Assembly: GCF_016888005.1 (NCBI RefSeq)
Contig: NZ_JAFDVE010000008.1
Coordinates: 161,775 to 225,774, forward strand
Reading direction: 5' to 3'
Source of the DNA: Phycicoccus sp. CSK15P-2
GTDB taxonomy: Bacteria > Actinomycetota > Actinomycetes > Actinomycetales > Dermatophilaceae
Length of the DNA: 64,000 nt
Each line of letters begins with the position of its first letter. The stretch's first letter is position 1. The notes under the pieces were generated by a model. That model was given only the letters and a program-made list of their open reading frames with translations, made no database searches and was not told the origin of the DNA. Made by a program: the position numbers and the translations under genes. Of this stretch, positions 27,299 through 38,701 are shown piece after piece.

Positions 27299-27535
27299 AT
27301 GGCCAAGCCCGCCATTCGCAAGCCGAAGAAGAAGGCCAACCCGCTCAAGGCGGCGAAGGTCGAGAACATCGACTACAAGGACGTCGCGCTGCTGCGCAAG
27401 TTCATCTCCGACCGCGGCAAGATCCGCGCCCGGCGCGTCACCGGTGTGACCGTCCAGGAGCAGCGGCTCATCGCCAACGCGGTGAAGAACGCCCGCGAGA
27501 TGGCGCTCCTGCCCTACAGCAGCTCGTCCCGCTGA
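27299..27535 (+). CDS. rpsR: Small-subunit ribosomal protein bS18
   Basis: 78 residues with the S18 core [48 protein letters not shown]. The N-terminus is basic ([20 protein letters not shown]). No CxxC pair is present, so it is the zinc-independent type of S18 that many actinobacteria carry. Good Shine-Dalgarno (agaaggagag) in front of ATG 27299; rplI begins 20 bases after its stop. Confidence 0.97.
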   Translation: MAKPAIRKPKKKANPLKAAKVENIDYKDVALLRKFISDRGKIRARRVTGVTVQEQRLIANAVKNAREMALLPYSSSSR

Positions 27536-27555
27536 CCCGAGAAGGAGCCAGAACG

Positions 27556-28002
27556 ATGAAGGTCATCCTCACCCACGAGGTCTCGGGTCTCGGCACCGCC
27601 GGTGACGTCGTCGACGTCAAGGACGGCTACGCCCGCAACTTCCTCTTCAAGCGCGGTCTCGCGACCGCGTGGACCAAGGGTGGTCAGAAGCAGGTCGACG
27701 CGATCGCCAAGGCCCGCGAGTCCCGCGCCGTGAAGTCCCTCGAGGAGGCGCAGTCCATCAAGGGCAACCTCGAGGCCAACGCCGTCACGGTCACCGCGCA
27801 CGCCGGCACGAGCGGCCGCCTCTTCGGCGCCGTCTCCACGGCCGACATCGCCGCCGCGGTGAAGTCCGCCGGTGGCCCCGAGCTCGACCGCCGCCGGATC
27901 GAGGTCCCCACCCCGATCCGCCAGGTCGGCTCGCACACCGCGCTCGTCCGCCTCCACCCGGAGGTCCAGGCGACCGTCGAGCTCGACGTCGTCGCCGGCT
28001 GA
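27556..28002 (+). CDS. rplI: Large-subunit ribosomal protein bL9
   Basis: 148 residues, full length. N-terminal rRNA-binding domain [36 protein letters not shown], a connecting helix, and the C-terminal domain ending [22 protein letters not shown] 27556 follows gaaggag. It closes the S6-SSB-S18-L9 block; a hairpin terminator lies 13 bases after its stop. In many relatives dnaB follows rplI; here it does not. Confidence 0.97.
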   Translation: MKVILTHEVSGLGTAGDVVDVKDGYARNFLFKRGLATAWTKGGQKQVDAIAKARESRAVKSLEEAQSIKGNLEANAVTVTAHAGTSGRLFGAVSTADIAAAVKSAGGPELDRRRIEVPTPIRQVGSHTALVRLHPEVQATVELDVVAG

Positions 28003-28015
28003 CGCCGCGCACCCC

Positions 28016-28050
28016 CGAGGGCCCCGGACCACCACGGTCCGGGGCCCTCG
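28016..28050 (+). terminator. Terminator after rplI
   Basis: Perfect 15-bp GC-rich stem, arms 28016-28030 (CGAGGGCCCCGGACC) and 28036-28050, with a five-base loop, starting 13 bases past the rplI stop. No U tract follows, as is common in high-GC actinobacteria. Confidence 0.7.
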
Positions 28051-28088
28051 CGCGTCCCGTGCGGCCCGGGCGTGCCGGAGTCCGGCAA

Positions 28089-28790
28089 GTGAATGCTGAC
28101 GATCCGGTTGACCCCGTTCGGGCGACGGGTGATGCTCTGGCCGTGACCGCACTGCTCGTCGTCGCCCTGCTCGTGGTGCTCGCCCACCAGGCGGTCGGTG
28201 CGCTCCGCCCGCGCGCGGAGTGTCCGGCCCGGTCCCGGATGCTGTCGGGCTGGCACGCCGGCATGGCGCTCGGGATGGTGGCGATGCTCGCCCTTCCGCT
28301 GCGGTCGGCCGTCGCGGGCCTCCTCGTCGGAGTCTTCGCCGTCGGCACCGGGTGGGCGGTCCGCACCGCGTGGACCCGACGTGCGGAGGGCGACGGCCAG
28401 GGTCCCCTCCACACCCGGCTGGGCGTCGCCTGCGCGGCGATGGTCGCCATGCTGTGGCCCGCCCTCTCGACGCCGGCCGCGGCGGCGTCCACGGCATCCA
28501 CCCCGTCTTCGACCGTCCTGGCCGGCTCCGTCCACCACGCCGCCGTGACCCTGCCGGGTGGCCATGACCACACCGCGGCGCTCGAGCCCGGCTCGCCCCT
28601 CCTGTGGCTCTCGGCCGCCCTGCTCCTCGCGGTCGCGGTCGTGGCGGTCCTCGCCGCCCGCCGGACGCTCGTCACGGCCGCGGCAGCCCGCGCCGCCGAG
28701 ACCCGCGGTGACGCGTGCTGCGAGTCCGTCATGGCCCTCGCCGCCGGCTGGATGCTCGCCGTGCCCGTCCTCGGCGCCCTGGGGGCCTGA
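28089..28790 (+). CDS. Multi-pass membrane protein, possibly DUF5134-like
   Basis: About 233 residues from GTG 28089 (ggag nine bases upstream); GTG 28143 is an alternative start. Five or six hydrophobic helices are visible (TALLVVALLVVLAHQAVG, GMALGMVAMLALPL, ACAAMVAMLWPAL, LLWLSAALLLAVAVVAVLAA, AAGWMLAVPVLGALG). A His-bearing SGWHAGMALGMVAM helix and an exposed HH/HDH cluster (VHHAAVTLPGGHDH) resemble DUF5134 proteins, which often sit near copper-related genes; this is a weak match. It precedes coxM by about 130 bases on the same strand, so a link to the Mo-Cu CO dehydrogenase is possible but unproven. Confidence 0.6.
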   Translation: MNADDPVDPVRATGDALAVTALLVVALLVVLAHQAVGALRPRAECPARSRMLSGWHAGMALGMVAMLALPLRSAVAGLLVGVFAVGTGWAVRTAWTRRAEGDGQGPLHTRLGVACAAMVAMLWPALSTPAAAASTASTPSSTVLAGSVHHAAVTLPGGHDHTAALEPGSPLLWLSAALLLAVAVVAVLAARRTLVTAAAARAAETRGDACCESVMALAAGWMLAVPVLGALGA

Positions 28791-28923
28791 CGCCGGATCG
28801 GCCGTCCGGTCAGCGGGTTCAGTGTTTTCTTGCCAACTGCTTGCGGAGACGCCATCGGTGGGTGAGAGTGCGCACAGCCCCCGTCCGTCGCCGTCGGGGC
28901 TGTCCGACCCGAGGAGGTCACGT
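28791..28923 (+). promoter_or_regulatory. Probable cox operon promoter region
   Basis: 133-base gap before coxM with a locally AT-richer stretch around 28820-28845 (gttttcttgccaactgcttg) containing two TTGC repeats eleven bases apart, possibly part of a LysR-type site. No clear -10/-35 pair can be fixed by eye. The coxM Shine-Dalgarno (gaggaggt) lies at the right end. Confidence 0.3.
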
Positions 28924-29829
28924 ATGCAGGTGCCCGCACCCTTCGAGTACGAGCGCGCGACGAGTGTCGACCACGCGCTCGACCTCCTGGGAAGACTCGG
29001 AGAGGAGTCCCGGCTCGTCGCCGGCGGGCACAGCCTGCTGCCGATGATGAAGCTGCGGCTCACCGACCTCGAGTACCTCGTCGACATCAACGACCTGCAC
29101 GACGAGCTCGGCTACATCCGGATGGGGGAGGACGAGGTCCGGATCGGCGCCATGACGCGCCACCGCGAGCTCCTCGAGTCCCCCGAGCTCGCCGCGCTGT
29201 TCCCGATCTTCGCCGACGCCGAGCGCGTCATCGCCGACCCCCTCGTCCGCAACCGCGGCACGATCGGCGGGTCGCTGTGCCAGGCAGACCCGTCCGAGGA
29301 CCTCTCGGCCGTGTGCACGACGCTCGCCGCGTCGTGCGTCATCCGCAGCGCGGACGGCGAGCGCGTCGTGTCGATGGACGAGTTCCACCGCGGGCCGTAC
29401 GAGACGGCGGTCGGCCAGGCCGAGATGCTCACCGAGGTCCGCATCCCCGTGCGGCCGAACGGGTCGAGCGCCTACGCGAAGGTCGAGCGCCGGGCGGGCG
29501 ACTGGGCCGTGACCTCTGCCGGCGCCGCCGTGTGGATGGACGGCGAGGTCATCACCGAGGCCCGGGTGGGTCTCGCCGCCGTCGGCCCGCACACCACCGG
29601 CATCACGGCGATCTCGGACGCCCTGCGCGGCCGGGAGCCCACGGACGAGGCCCTCGCCGAGGCGGGGCGGATCGCCTCCGAGGCGTGCTCGCCGTCCAGC
29701 GACGGCCGCGGCACCGCGGAGTACAAGCGCCACCTCGCTGGGGAGCTGACGACGCGCACTCTGCGGACTGCCGTGGACCGCATCCGAACCGGTCGCCGAG
29801 GCGACGAACCGAGCGAGAGGGGTCGATGA
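28924..29829 (+). CDS. coxM: Aerobic CO dehydrogenase medium (FAD) subunit
   Basis: 301 residues. Carries FAD in the (MSL)2 CO dehydrogenase and passes electrons from the Fe-S subunit to the quinone pool. FAD-binding loops of the family are visible: AGGHSLLPMMKLRL (~38-51) and RNRGTIGGSLCQADPSEDL (~110-128). ATG 28924 follows gaggaggtcacgt closely and gives the CoxM start MQVPAPFEYERA. It is the first gene of a tight M-S-L cluster (coxS begins two bases after its stop), the order seen in form I CO dehydrogenase operons. Confidence 0.93.
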   Translation: MQVPAPFEYERATSVDHALDLLGRLGEESRLVAGGHSLLPMMKLRLTDLEYLVDINDLHDELGYIRMGEDEVRIGAMTRHRELLESPELAALFPIFADAERVIADPLVRNRGTIGGSLCQADPSEDLSAVCTTLAASCVIRSADGERVVSMDEFHRGPYETAVGQAEMLTEVRIPVRPNGSSAYAKVERRAGDWAVTSAGAAVWMDGEVITEARVGLAAVGPHTTGITAISDALRGREPTDEALAEAGRIASEACSPSSDGRGTAEYKRHLAGELTTRTLRTAVDRIRTGRRGDEPSERGR

Positions 29830-29830
29830 C

Positions 29831-30366
29831 GTGCAGGTCACGATGACCGTCAACGGCGACCAGGTCACCGCCGAGTGCGAGCCGCGCACGCTGCTCGTGC
29901 ACTTCCTCCGGGACACCCTGGACCTCACCGGCACCCACTGGGGCTGCGACACGAGCAACTGCGGGACCTGTGCGGTCTGGCTCGACGGCGAGCCCGTCAA
30001 GTCCTGCACCGTGCTCGCCGCGATGGCGGCCGGGCGCGAGGTCCGCACCGTCGAGGGACTCGAGACCGCGGACGGCCTGGACCCGATCCAGGAGGGTTTC
30101 ATGCGCTGTCACGGACTCCAGTGCGGGTTCTGCACCCCCGGGATGATGATGACGTCCCGAGCCCTGCTCGACCGGAACCCCGACCCGGACGAGCAGACCA
30201 TCCGTGAGGCCATCTCCGGCCAGATCTGCCGGTGCACCGGCTACACGACGATCGTCCGTTCCGTGCAGTGGGCGGCCAAGCACGAGGCCGACCTGCGGCG
30301 CCAGCAGGAGCTCGAGGCGGCCGGCGTCGGCCGCTCCGAGGAGATCGAGACCGTGGGGAGCGAGTC

Positions 30367-30370
<4 letters not shown>
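29831..30370 (+). CDS. coxS: Aerobic CO dehydrogenase small (2Fe-2S) subunit
   Basis: 179 residues binding two [2Fe-2S] clusters. The plant-ferredoxin-type site is CDTSNCGTCAVWLDGEPVKSC and the second, helical-domain site is CGFCTPGMMM with CRCTGY. It shuttles electrons from the Mo-Cu site in CoxL to FAD in CoxM. GTG 29831 begins two bases after the coxM stop; the end overlaps coxL by ATGA. The C-terminal ~20 residues form a charged extension (RQQELEAAGVGRSEE) beyond the usual core. Confidence 0.95.
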
Positions 30371-32838
<2,468 letters not shown>

Positions 32839-32851
32839 GGGGCCGCCGACC

Positions 32852-33742
32852 ATGTCGACTCCCTCGTCCGAGGCGCCCGCACGCCCGTTCGTCCGGGCCA
32901 CGGTGGTCCGTGCCCAGGAGCCGGCCTCGGCCCGGCCTGGCGACAGCGCGGTCGTCCTGCCCGACGGGACGATCGACGGCTTCGTCGGCGGCCAGTGCTC
33001 GGTCGAGGCGGTGCGCAGCACGGCGCTCGAGTCGCTGCGCACCCGCGAGGCCGTGCTCCTGCGCGTCCTCCCGGACCACGGTCCGGCCTTCCCGGACTCG
33101 CCCGGGGCGGTCGTCGTCGTCAACCCCTGCCTGTCCGGCGGTGCCCTGGAGATCTACCTCGAGCCGATGCTGCCGACCTCGGTCGTGCGCGTCGTCGGCG
33201 ACTCCCCGACGGCGCGGGCGCTCGCGGACCTCGCGCCGACGGTCGGCTTCCCGGTGTGCGGCGAGGACGACGCGACCCTTCCGGGGTCCCTGCTCGCCGT
33301 CGTCGTCGCGACGCACGGCGGTGACGAGGTCGGGGCGGTGCGGGCCGCGCTCGCCGACGGTGCCGGGTTCGTCGGGATCGTCTCGAGCCGGACCCGCGGC
33401 CGGGCGGTGCTCGTCGAGCTCTCCGCGGCGGGCCTCACCGACGACGAGCTCGCGCGGGTCCATCCGCACGTGGGGGTCGACATCGGCGCCCGGACCCCGC
33501 AGGAGATCGCGGTCGCCATCGTCGCGGCGCTCGTCCGGGCGGTGCGGGTCGACGGTGCCCGGCCGCTCGAGCCGAGCGACGAGGTCGCCGAGCCGGTGAC
33601 GGCCGTCGACCCCGTGTGCGGGATGACCGTCGTCGTCCACGACGGGACGCCGCACGCGGTGGTGGACGGCGAGCACGTCTGGTTCTGCTGTCCGGGATGC
33701 CGGGACGCCCACCTCGCCGCGGCCGCACCCGGGTCGGCGTGA
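32852..33742 (+). CDS. XdhC/CoxF-type maturation protein fused to a YHS domain
   Basis: 296 residues. N-terminal XdhC/CoxI segment with PGDSAVVLPDGTIDGFVGGQCSVEAV, then a Rossmann-like domain (VVRVVGDSPTARALADLAP), the layout of proteins that insert or sulphurate the molybdenum cofactor of CO dehydrogenase-type enzymes. The last ~45 residues form a YHS-like metal-binding domain: DPVCGMTV, then HVWFCCPGCRDAHLA. It starts 13 bases after coxL and overlaps coxD by GTGA. The YHS tail might carry copper or another metal for the Mo-Cu site, which is inference from its location and cysteines. Confidence 0.85.
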   Translation: MSTPSSEAPARPFVRATVVRAQEPASARPGDSAVVLPDGTIDGFVGGQCSVEAVRSTALESLRTREAVLLRVLPDHGPAFPDSPGAVVVVNPCLSGGALEIYLEPMLPTSVVRVVGDSPTARALADLAPTVGFPVCGEDDATLPGSLLAVVVATHGGDEVGAVRAALADGAGFVGIVSSRTRGRAVLVELSAAGLTDDELARVHPHVGVDIGARTPQEIAVAIVAALVRAVRVDGARPLEPSDEVAEPVTAVDPVCGMTVVVHDGTPHAVVDGEHVWFCCPGCRDAHLAAAAPGSA

Positions 33743-34626
33743 GCGCGCCGTTCACCGGGCCGGACGAGGTCCGGGACCGCTTCGCCGAGCACGACTACCT
33801 CGCCGACCGCGGCCTCGCGACGTCGGTCCACCTCGGGACGCGGCTCGGGATGCCGCTGCTCCTCGAGGGCGAGCCCGGCGTCGGGAAGACCGAGGCGGCC
33901 AAGGTGCTCGCGGCCTCGCTCGACAGGCCGCTCGTCCGCCTCCAGTGCTACGAGGGGTTGACCGCCGCCGAGGCGCTCTACGACTGGAACCACGCCAAGC
34001 AGCTGCTCGCCATCCGGGTCGCGGAGGCCCGGGGCGACCGGCTCGAGGAGGCCGACCTCTTCGCCGAGGAGTACCTGCAGGAGCGGCCCATCCTCCGGTG
34101 CGTGCGCTCCACCGACGGCCCGCCGCCGGTGCTCCTCATCGACGAGATCGACCGCGCCGACGACGAGTTCGAGGCGCTGCTGCTCGAGTTCCTCGGCGAG
34201 CAGGCGGTCACCGTGCCCGAGCTCGGCACCTTCCGGGCCGCCGAGCCGCCCGTCGTCGTACTCACCTCCAACCGGTCCCGCGACCTGCACGACGCGCTGC
34301 GCCGGCGTTGCCTCTACCACTGGCTCGAGTTCCCCGACCCGCTCCGGATGGTCGAGATCGTGCGGCGCCGGGTGCCGGGTGCGGACGAGCCGCTCGTCGC
34401 CGCGGCCGTCGACTTCGTCGGCGGGGTCCGCGGGCTCGACGTCGACAAGCCGCCAGGGCTCGCCGAGGCCGTCAACTGGGTCGCGGCGCTGTCCGTGCTG
34501 GGGGTCGGTGAGCTCGTCCGCGAGGACGTCGCGGCCACCCTCGGCGCGCTCGCCAAGACCCCGGACGACCACGAGGTCGTCACCGCGGCCCTCGACGACC
34601 TGCTCGCGGGCTCGTCCCCGGGCTGA
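33739..34626 (+). CDS. coxD: MoxR-type AAA+ ATPase of the cox cluster
   Basis: 295 residues with Walker [19 protein letters not shown], Walker B LLIDEIDRADDEFEALLLEFL, and sensor region VLTSNRSRDLHDALRRRCLYHWLEFPD. CoxD proteins are ATP-driven chaperones needed to build the sulphur-bridged Mo-Cu centre; the next gene encodes the VWA partner CoxE. GTG 33739 overlaps the preceding stop by four bases and gives a CoxD-like N-terminus; the coxE gene follows after four bases. Confidence 0.92.
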   Translation: MSAPFTGPDEVRDRFAEHDYLADRGLATSVHLGTRLGMPLLLEGEPGVGKTEAAKVLAASLDRPLVRLQCYEGLTAAEALYDWNHAKQLLAIRVAEARGDRLEEADLFAEEYLQERPILRCVRSTDGPPPVLLIDEIDRADDEFEALLLEFLGEQAVTVPELGTFRAAEPPVVVLTSNRSRDLHDALRRRCLYHWLEFPDPLRMVEIVRRRVPGADEPLVAAAVDFVGGVRGLDVDKPPGLAEAVNWVAALSVLGVGELVREDVAATLGALAKTPDDHEVVTAALDDLLAGSSPG

Positions 34627-34630
34627 GCCG

Positions 34631-35821
34631 GTGAGCCTGCTCGCCGGCGCCGACCGCGCGGCGTTCGTCACCGGGCTCGGTTCCCGGCTGCGCGCCGCGG
34701 GGGTTCCCGTCGACCTCACCTCGACCGTCGCCTTCACCGCCGCCCTCGACGTCGGCTTCCCGCGGGACGTCGAGTCCCTCTACTGGGCCGCCCGGGTCAC
34801 CCTCGTGCACCGGCACGAGCACCACCCGACCTTCGACGCCGTCTTCGACGCGGTGTTCCGCGACACCGTCCTCGCCACCGACCCGCAGGCGCGGCGGGCG
34901 GCACGCGGCGGCGACACGTCCTCCACGGGCGACACGTGGGCGCGCGCGGCCGGCCGGCCGGCCGGCGACGTCGAGGGCGACGGTCTGCCCTGGGCGACGC
35001 TGCCGCGGGTCACGGCCGGAGGGTCCTCGGACGACGAGGACGACGTCACGCTGCCCGAGCCGCTGCCCTCGGCGGCGGCCGCGCTCGCCGACACCCCGCT
35101 CGAGGAGCTCGACGACGCCCGGCTCGCCGTCCTGGAGTCGTGGTTGCAGCGCACCGTCGACCGCTGGCCCACCCGGCGGAGCCGGCGCCGGCGGCCGCAC
35201 AAGCAGGGCACGCACGTCGCGCTGCGCGATACCCTCGCCGCGTCCCGCCGCACCGGGTGGGAGACGACCCGGCTGCGCTACCGGCGTCCGGAGCGGCGGC
35301 CCCGCCCGGTCACGGTCCTCGTTGACGTCAGCCGCTCGATGCAGCCGTACGCCGTGGCGTACCTGCACCTGCTCCGCGTCCTCGCCCGCACCGGCCGGTG
35401 CGAGACCTTCGTCTTCTCGACCGAGCTGACCCGCCTGACCCCGGCGCTGGTCCACCACTCCGCGCAGGAGGCGCGCGAGCGGGCCGAGGCCGCGACGGCC
35501 GACCGCTTCGGCGGGACGCACCTGGCCGGCAGCCTCCGGGCGCTGCGTCGCTCCCGGTGGGGCGACGGGCTGCGCGGTGGCGTGCTCGTCCTCGCCTCGG
35601 ACGGCTGGGACAGCGACCCTCCGGAGGAGCTCGCCGCCGAGCTCGCCCGGCTCCGCCGCCGGGCGCACCGGATCCTCTGGCTCAACCCGCGCGCGGCCGC
35701 TCCCGGTTTCGAGCCACGGGTCGGCTCGATGGCCGCGGCGCTGCCGTACTGCGACGCCTTCCTCCCGGCCCACTCGCCGGACGCACTCGTCGACGTCGTG
35801 GCCGCGCTCGTCGACGACTGA
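34631..35821 (+). CDS. coxE: CoxE-like VWA-domain protein
   Basis: 396 residues. The N-terminal part (FVTGLGSRLRAAGVPVDLTS) is typical for CoxE; a disordered acidic middle (~90-150) is followed by a von Willebrand A domain with a MIDAS motif DVSRSMQPY and TFVFSTELTRL, then GVLVLASDGWDSD. VWA/CoxE proteins pair with MoxR/CoxD ATPases in cofactor assembly of CO dehydrogenase. GTG 34631 starts four bases after coxD. It is the last gene of the cox operon and converges on a LysR gene 15 bases away. Confidence 0.9.
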   Translation: MSLLAGADRAAFVTGLGSRLRAAGVPVDLTSTVAFTAALDVGFPRDVESLYWAARVTLVHRHEHHPTFDAVFDAVFRDTVLATDPQARRAARGGDTSSTGDTWARAAGRPAGDVEGDGLPWATLPRVTAGGSSDDEDDVTLPEPLPSAAAALADTPLEELDDARLAVLESWLQRTVDRWPTRRSRRRRPHKQGTHVALRDTLAASRRTGWETTRLRYRRPERRPRPVTVLVDVSRSMQPYAVAYLHLLRVLARTGRCETFVFSTELTRLTPALVHHSAQEARERAEAATADRFGGTHLAGSLRALRRSRWGDGLRGGVLVLASDGWDSDPPEELAAELARLRRRAHRILWLNPRAAAPGFEPRVGSMAAALPYCDAFLPAHSPDALVDVVAALVDD

Positions 35822-35836
35822 CGCGGTGTCGGCCGC

Positions 35837-36793
35837 TCAGCTCCAGAGCGTCACGTGCACGGCCGGGCGGAACCGGCCCGCCCGCGCACCACGTCCCCGG
35901 ACCATCGCCTGGGTCGCGCGCGGGGTCGTGACGAACCGCAGCAGCTCGGCGGCCACCGGCGACTGCTGCTCGGTGGGCAACGCGAACGCCGACCACTTCC
36001 CGGTGCCGCGCAGGCCGCGGCCCTCGAGGACGACGAGCCGCTGGTCGGCCAGGCACGCCTTGACCGCGGAGTGCACGGCGAGCCCGACGGCCGCTCCGCG
36101 CTGCAGCTCCTCGACGGCCGCGGCGTCGCTCTGGAAGATGCGCTGGTTGGCCTCGGGGACGCCGAGGTGACGCATCATTCCCGGGACGACGCCGTGGTGC
36201 TCCGCGGCGGACGGCCCGAGCAGCCACGTCTGGCCGCACAGCTGCGCGGGGGAGGGGGCGTGCCCGACGAACGGGTGCCGCGGACCGGCGACCGTGACGA
36301 CGTCGTAGTTGAGGAACGGCTGGTGGGCCAGTCCGCTCGGGACCTCCCGCGGCGTCGGGCCGATGGCGACGTCGACCGTGCGGCTCGCGAGCAGCGCGGA
36401 GAACTCGGTCACCCGGTGCACGCTGAGCTCGACGTCGAGGTCGGCGGCCCGGGCGGCGAAGAGCTCGATGAGGCCCGGCGCCGCGTGCTCGGCGAACATC
36501 GCGGAGGCGGCGAGCCGCAGCATCCGCCGCCCCGACCCGGCCTGGGTGACCTCACGGACCGTGCGGTCCTGGAGCCCGAGGATCTCGACGGAGCGGCTCG
36601 CGAGGCGCAGGCCGCCCGGCGTGAACGCCAGACCCGACGAGGTGCGGCCGAACAGCCGGTCGTCGAACTCCTTGCGCAGCTGACCGACGTGCATGGACAC
36701 GGCGGCCTCGCTGACCCCGAGCTCGTCCGCCGCAGCCTTGAGGGACCCGAGCCGCACGACCGTGGCGTAGGCGCGCAGCTGTGTCGGCGTCAC
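35837..36793 (-). CDS. LysR-family transcriptional regulator
   Basis: 318 residues from GTG 36793. The winged helix-turn-helix is at the N-terminus: TPTQLRAYATVVRLGSLKAAADELGVSEAAVSMHVGQL, then the linker helix and a periplasmic-binding-like effector domain (~90-300). It converges on coxE and is divergent from a BCCT transporter. LysR-type CutR proteins activate CO dehydrogenase genes in mycobacteria, so control of the cox operon is an attractive guess; control of the transporter is equally possible from the layout. Confidence 0.9.
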   Translation of the reverse strand: MTPTQLRAYATVVRLGSLKAAADELGVSEAAVSMHVGQLRKEFDDRLFGRTSSGLAFTPGGLRLASRSVEILGLQDRTVREVTQAGSGRRMLRLAASAMFAEHAAPGLIELFAARAADLDVELSVHRVTEFSALLASRTVDVAIGPTPREVPSGLAHQPFLNYDVVTVAGPRHPFVGHAPSPAQLCGQTWLLGPSAAEHHGVVPGMMRHLGVPEANQRIFQSDAAAVEELQRGAAVGLAVHSAVKACLADQRLVVLEGRGLRGTGKWSAFALPTEQQSPVAAELLRFVTTPRATQAMVRGRGARAGRFRPAVHVTLWS

Positions 36794-36925
36794 GTGCTCA
36801 TCGTAGGTCCGCCTTCGACGCCGGTCACCCCGCACGGGACAAGTGCTGGTCACGGGACGCGTGGGTGGTTACCGTGAGTCGTCGACCGACTTCCCGGGCC
36901 CCTGCCACAGGAGGAGCAAGACGCC

Positions 36926-38650
36926 GTGTCCGTCACAGACCGCCCCGAACCAACCGTCGCGGAGACCGAGCCGCCCACCGGGCAGCCGCGCCCCGACAAG
37001 CGGATCACCGCACCGCGGGTCTTCTGGCCCGCCCTGGCCGTCATCGGTGGCTTCGTCGTCCTGGCCCTCATCGCCCCGGAGCGCACGGGCGAGATCTTCA
37101 GCTCCATCAGCGGGGCCGTCGTCGGCGACCTCGGGTGGTACTACATCCTCATCGTCAGCGGCTTCGTCGCCTTCTCGCTGTGGGCGGCGGTCGGGCCCAC
37201 CGGCCGGGTCGTGCTCGGCGCGGACGACGAGAAGCCCGAGTTCGGGCTGATGGCCTGGTTCGCGATGCTCTTCGCCGCCGGAATGGGCATCGGCCTCGTC
37301 TTCTGGGGCGTGGCCGAGCCGCTGAGCCACTTCGCGTCGCCGCCGCCCGGCACCGGCGAGACCGCGGGCGAGCAGGCCCGCGCCGCCACGGACGTCACGT
37401 ACCTGCACTGGGGGCTGCACGCCTGGGGCATCTACGTCGTCGTCGGCCTGGCCGTCGCGTACGCCGTGCACCGCAAGGGGCGTCCGGTGTCCATCCGCTG
37501 GGCCCTGGAGCCACTCCTCGGCGAGCGCGTCAAGGGCGTGCTCGGTGACGTCATCGACGTCATCGCCGTCGTGGGCACGCTCTTCGGTGTCGCGACCTCG
37601 CTCGGCTTCGGCGTCTCGCAGGTCGGCTCCGGACTGCAGTTCCTCGGCGCCGTCGACGAGGTGGGCAACGTCCTCCTCGTCCTGCTCGTCGTCGGGATCA
37701 CCGGTCTCGCGACCCTCTCGGTCGCCACCGGGCTCGACAAGGGCATCAAGATCCTGTCGAACGCGAACATGGTCATCGCCGCGGCCCTGCTCCTCTTCGT
37801 GCTGTTCGCCGGGTCCACGGTGTTCCTCCTCGGCGACTTCGTGTCGTCGGTCGGCAGCTACATCGCCAACTTCTTCCAGCTCTCGTTCCAGACGCTCGCC
37901 TTCCAGGGCGAGGAGGGGACGGACTGGGTCTCCGGCTGGACCACGTTCTACTGGGGCTGGTGGATGAGCTGGGCGCCCTTCGTCGGTGTGTTCATCGCGC
38001 GCATCTCCAAGGGCCGCACGGTCCGGGAGTTCGTCGCCGGCGTGCTGCTCGTCCCGACGCTCGTCACGTTCCTCTGGTTCGCCGTGTTCGGCGGCTCCGG
38101 GATCCACCGGGAGATCTTCGGCGACGGAGGGCTCATCGGGGAGGAGGGCGTCGACACCACGAGTGCGCTGTTCCAGCTGCTCGACGGCTTCCCGCTCGCG
38201 GGGCTCACCAGCGTCGTCGCCATCGTGCTCGTCGTCGTCTTCTTCGTCACGAGCTCGGACTCGGGCTCCTACGTCGTCGACATGCTCTCCAGCGGTGGCA
38301 ACCCGAACCCGCCCGTGTGGAGCCGTGTCATGTGGGCTCTGCTCGAAGGCGCCGTCGCGGTCTCGCTGCTCCTTGCGGGCGGTGGGGGGCTGGACGCCCT
38401 GCAGACCGCTGCCATCCTCCTCGCCCTGCCGTTCAGCCTCGTGATGATCGGGATGGTGCTCGCGCTCAGCCGGGCCCTGCTGCACGAGCACGGCCGGATG
38501 GAGCGCGCCGAGCGCCGCCTGCTCGCCGACGAGATCGCCGGTCAGATCGCCCGCCGGAGGGACTTCGTCGCCCCCGTGGACGGTGCGGCGTCGGTGCCTG
38601 CGGCGACGGCCGACCCGGCCGAGACCCGGGAGCCTCCGCAGAAGGTCTGA
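36926..38650 (+). CDS. BCCT-family betaine/choline/carnitine transporter
   Basis: 574 residues with about twelve membrane helices. The BCCT substrate region GMGIGLVFWGVAEPLSHF and the later WWMSWAPFVGVFIARISKGRTVREF signature are both clear, and FVTSSDSGSYVVDML marks the sodium-site helix. These carriers take up glycine betaine, choline or related osmolytes, usually with sodium. GTG 36926 follows aggaggagc. The C-terminal cytoplasmic tail (~60 residues) is charged, as in osmosensing members, but is shorter than that of BetP. Confidence 0.93.
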   Translation: MSVTDRPEPTVAETEPPTGQPRPDKRITAPRVFWPALAVIGGFVVLALIAPERTGEIFSSISGAVVGDLGWYYILIVSGFVAFSLWAAVGPTGRVVLGADDEKPEFGLMAWFAMLFAAGMGIGLVFWGVAEPLSHFASPPPGTGETAGEQARAATDVTYLHWGLHAWGIYVVVGLAVAYAVHRKGRPVSIRWALEPLLGERVKGVLGDVIDVIAVVGTLFGVATSLGFGVSQVGSGLQFLGAVDEVGNVLLVLLVVGITGLATLSVATGLDKGIKILSNANMVIAAALLLFVLFAGSTVFLLGDFVSSVGSYIANFFQLSFQTLAFQGEEGTDWVSGWTTFYWGWWMSWAPFVGVFIARISKGRTVREFVAGVLLVPTLVTFLWFAVFGGSGIHREIFGDGGLIGEEGVDTTSALFQLLDGFPLAGLTSVVAIVLVVVFFVTSSDSGSYVVDMLSSGGNPNPPVWSRVMWALLEGAVAVSLLLAGGGGLDALQTAAILLALPFSLVMIGMVLALSRALLHEHGRMERAERRLLADEIAGQIARRRDFVAPVDGAASVPAATADPAETREPPQKV

Positions 38651-38663
38651 CCCCGGCCCACCC

Positions 38664-38701
38664 CGACGGCCCCGCCGACGTCCGCGTCGCCGGGGCCGTC
38701 G
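38664..38701 (+). terminator. Terminator after the BCCT gene
   Basis: Inverted repeat CGACGGCCCCG (38664-38674) and CGGGGCCGTCG (38691-38701), 11 bp with a 16-base loop, starting 14 bases after the stop codon. Confidence 0.55.
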
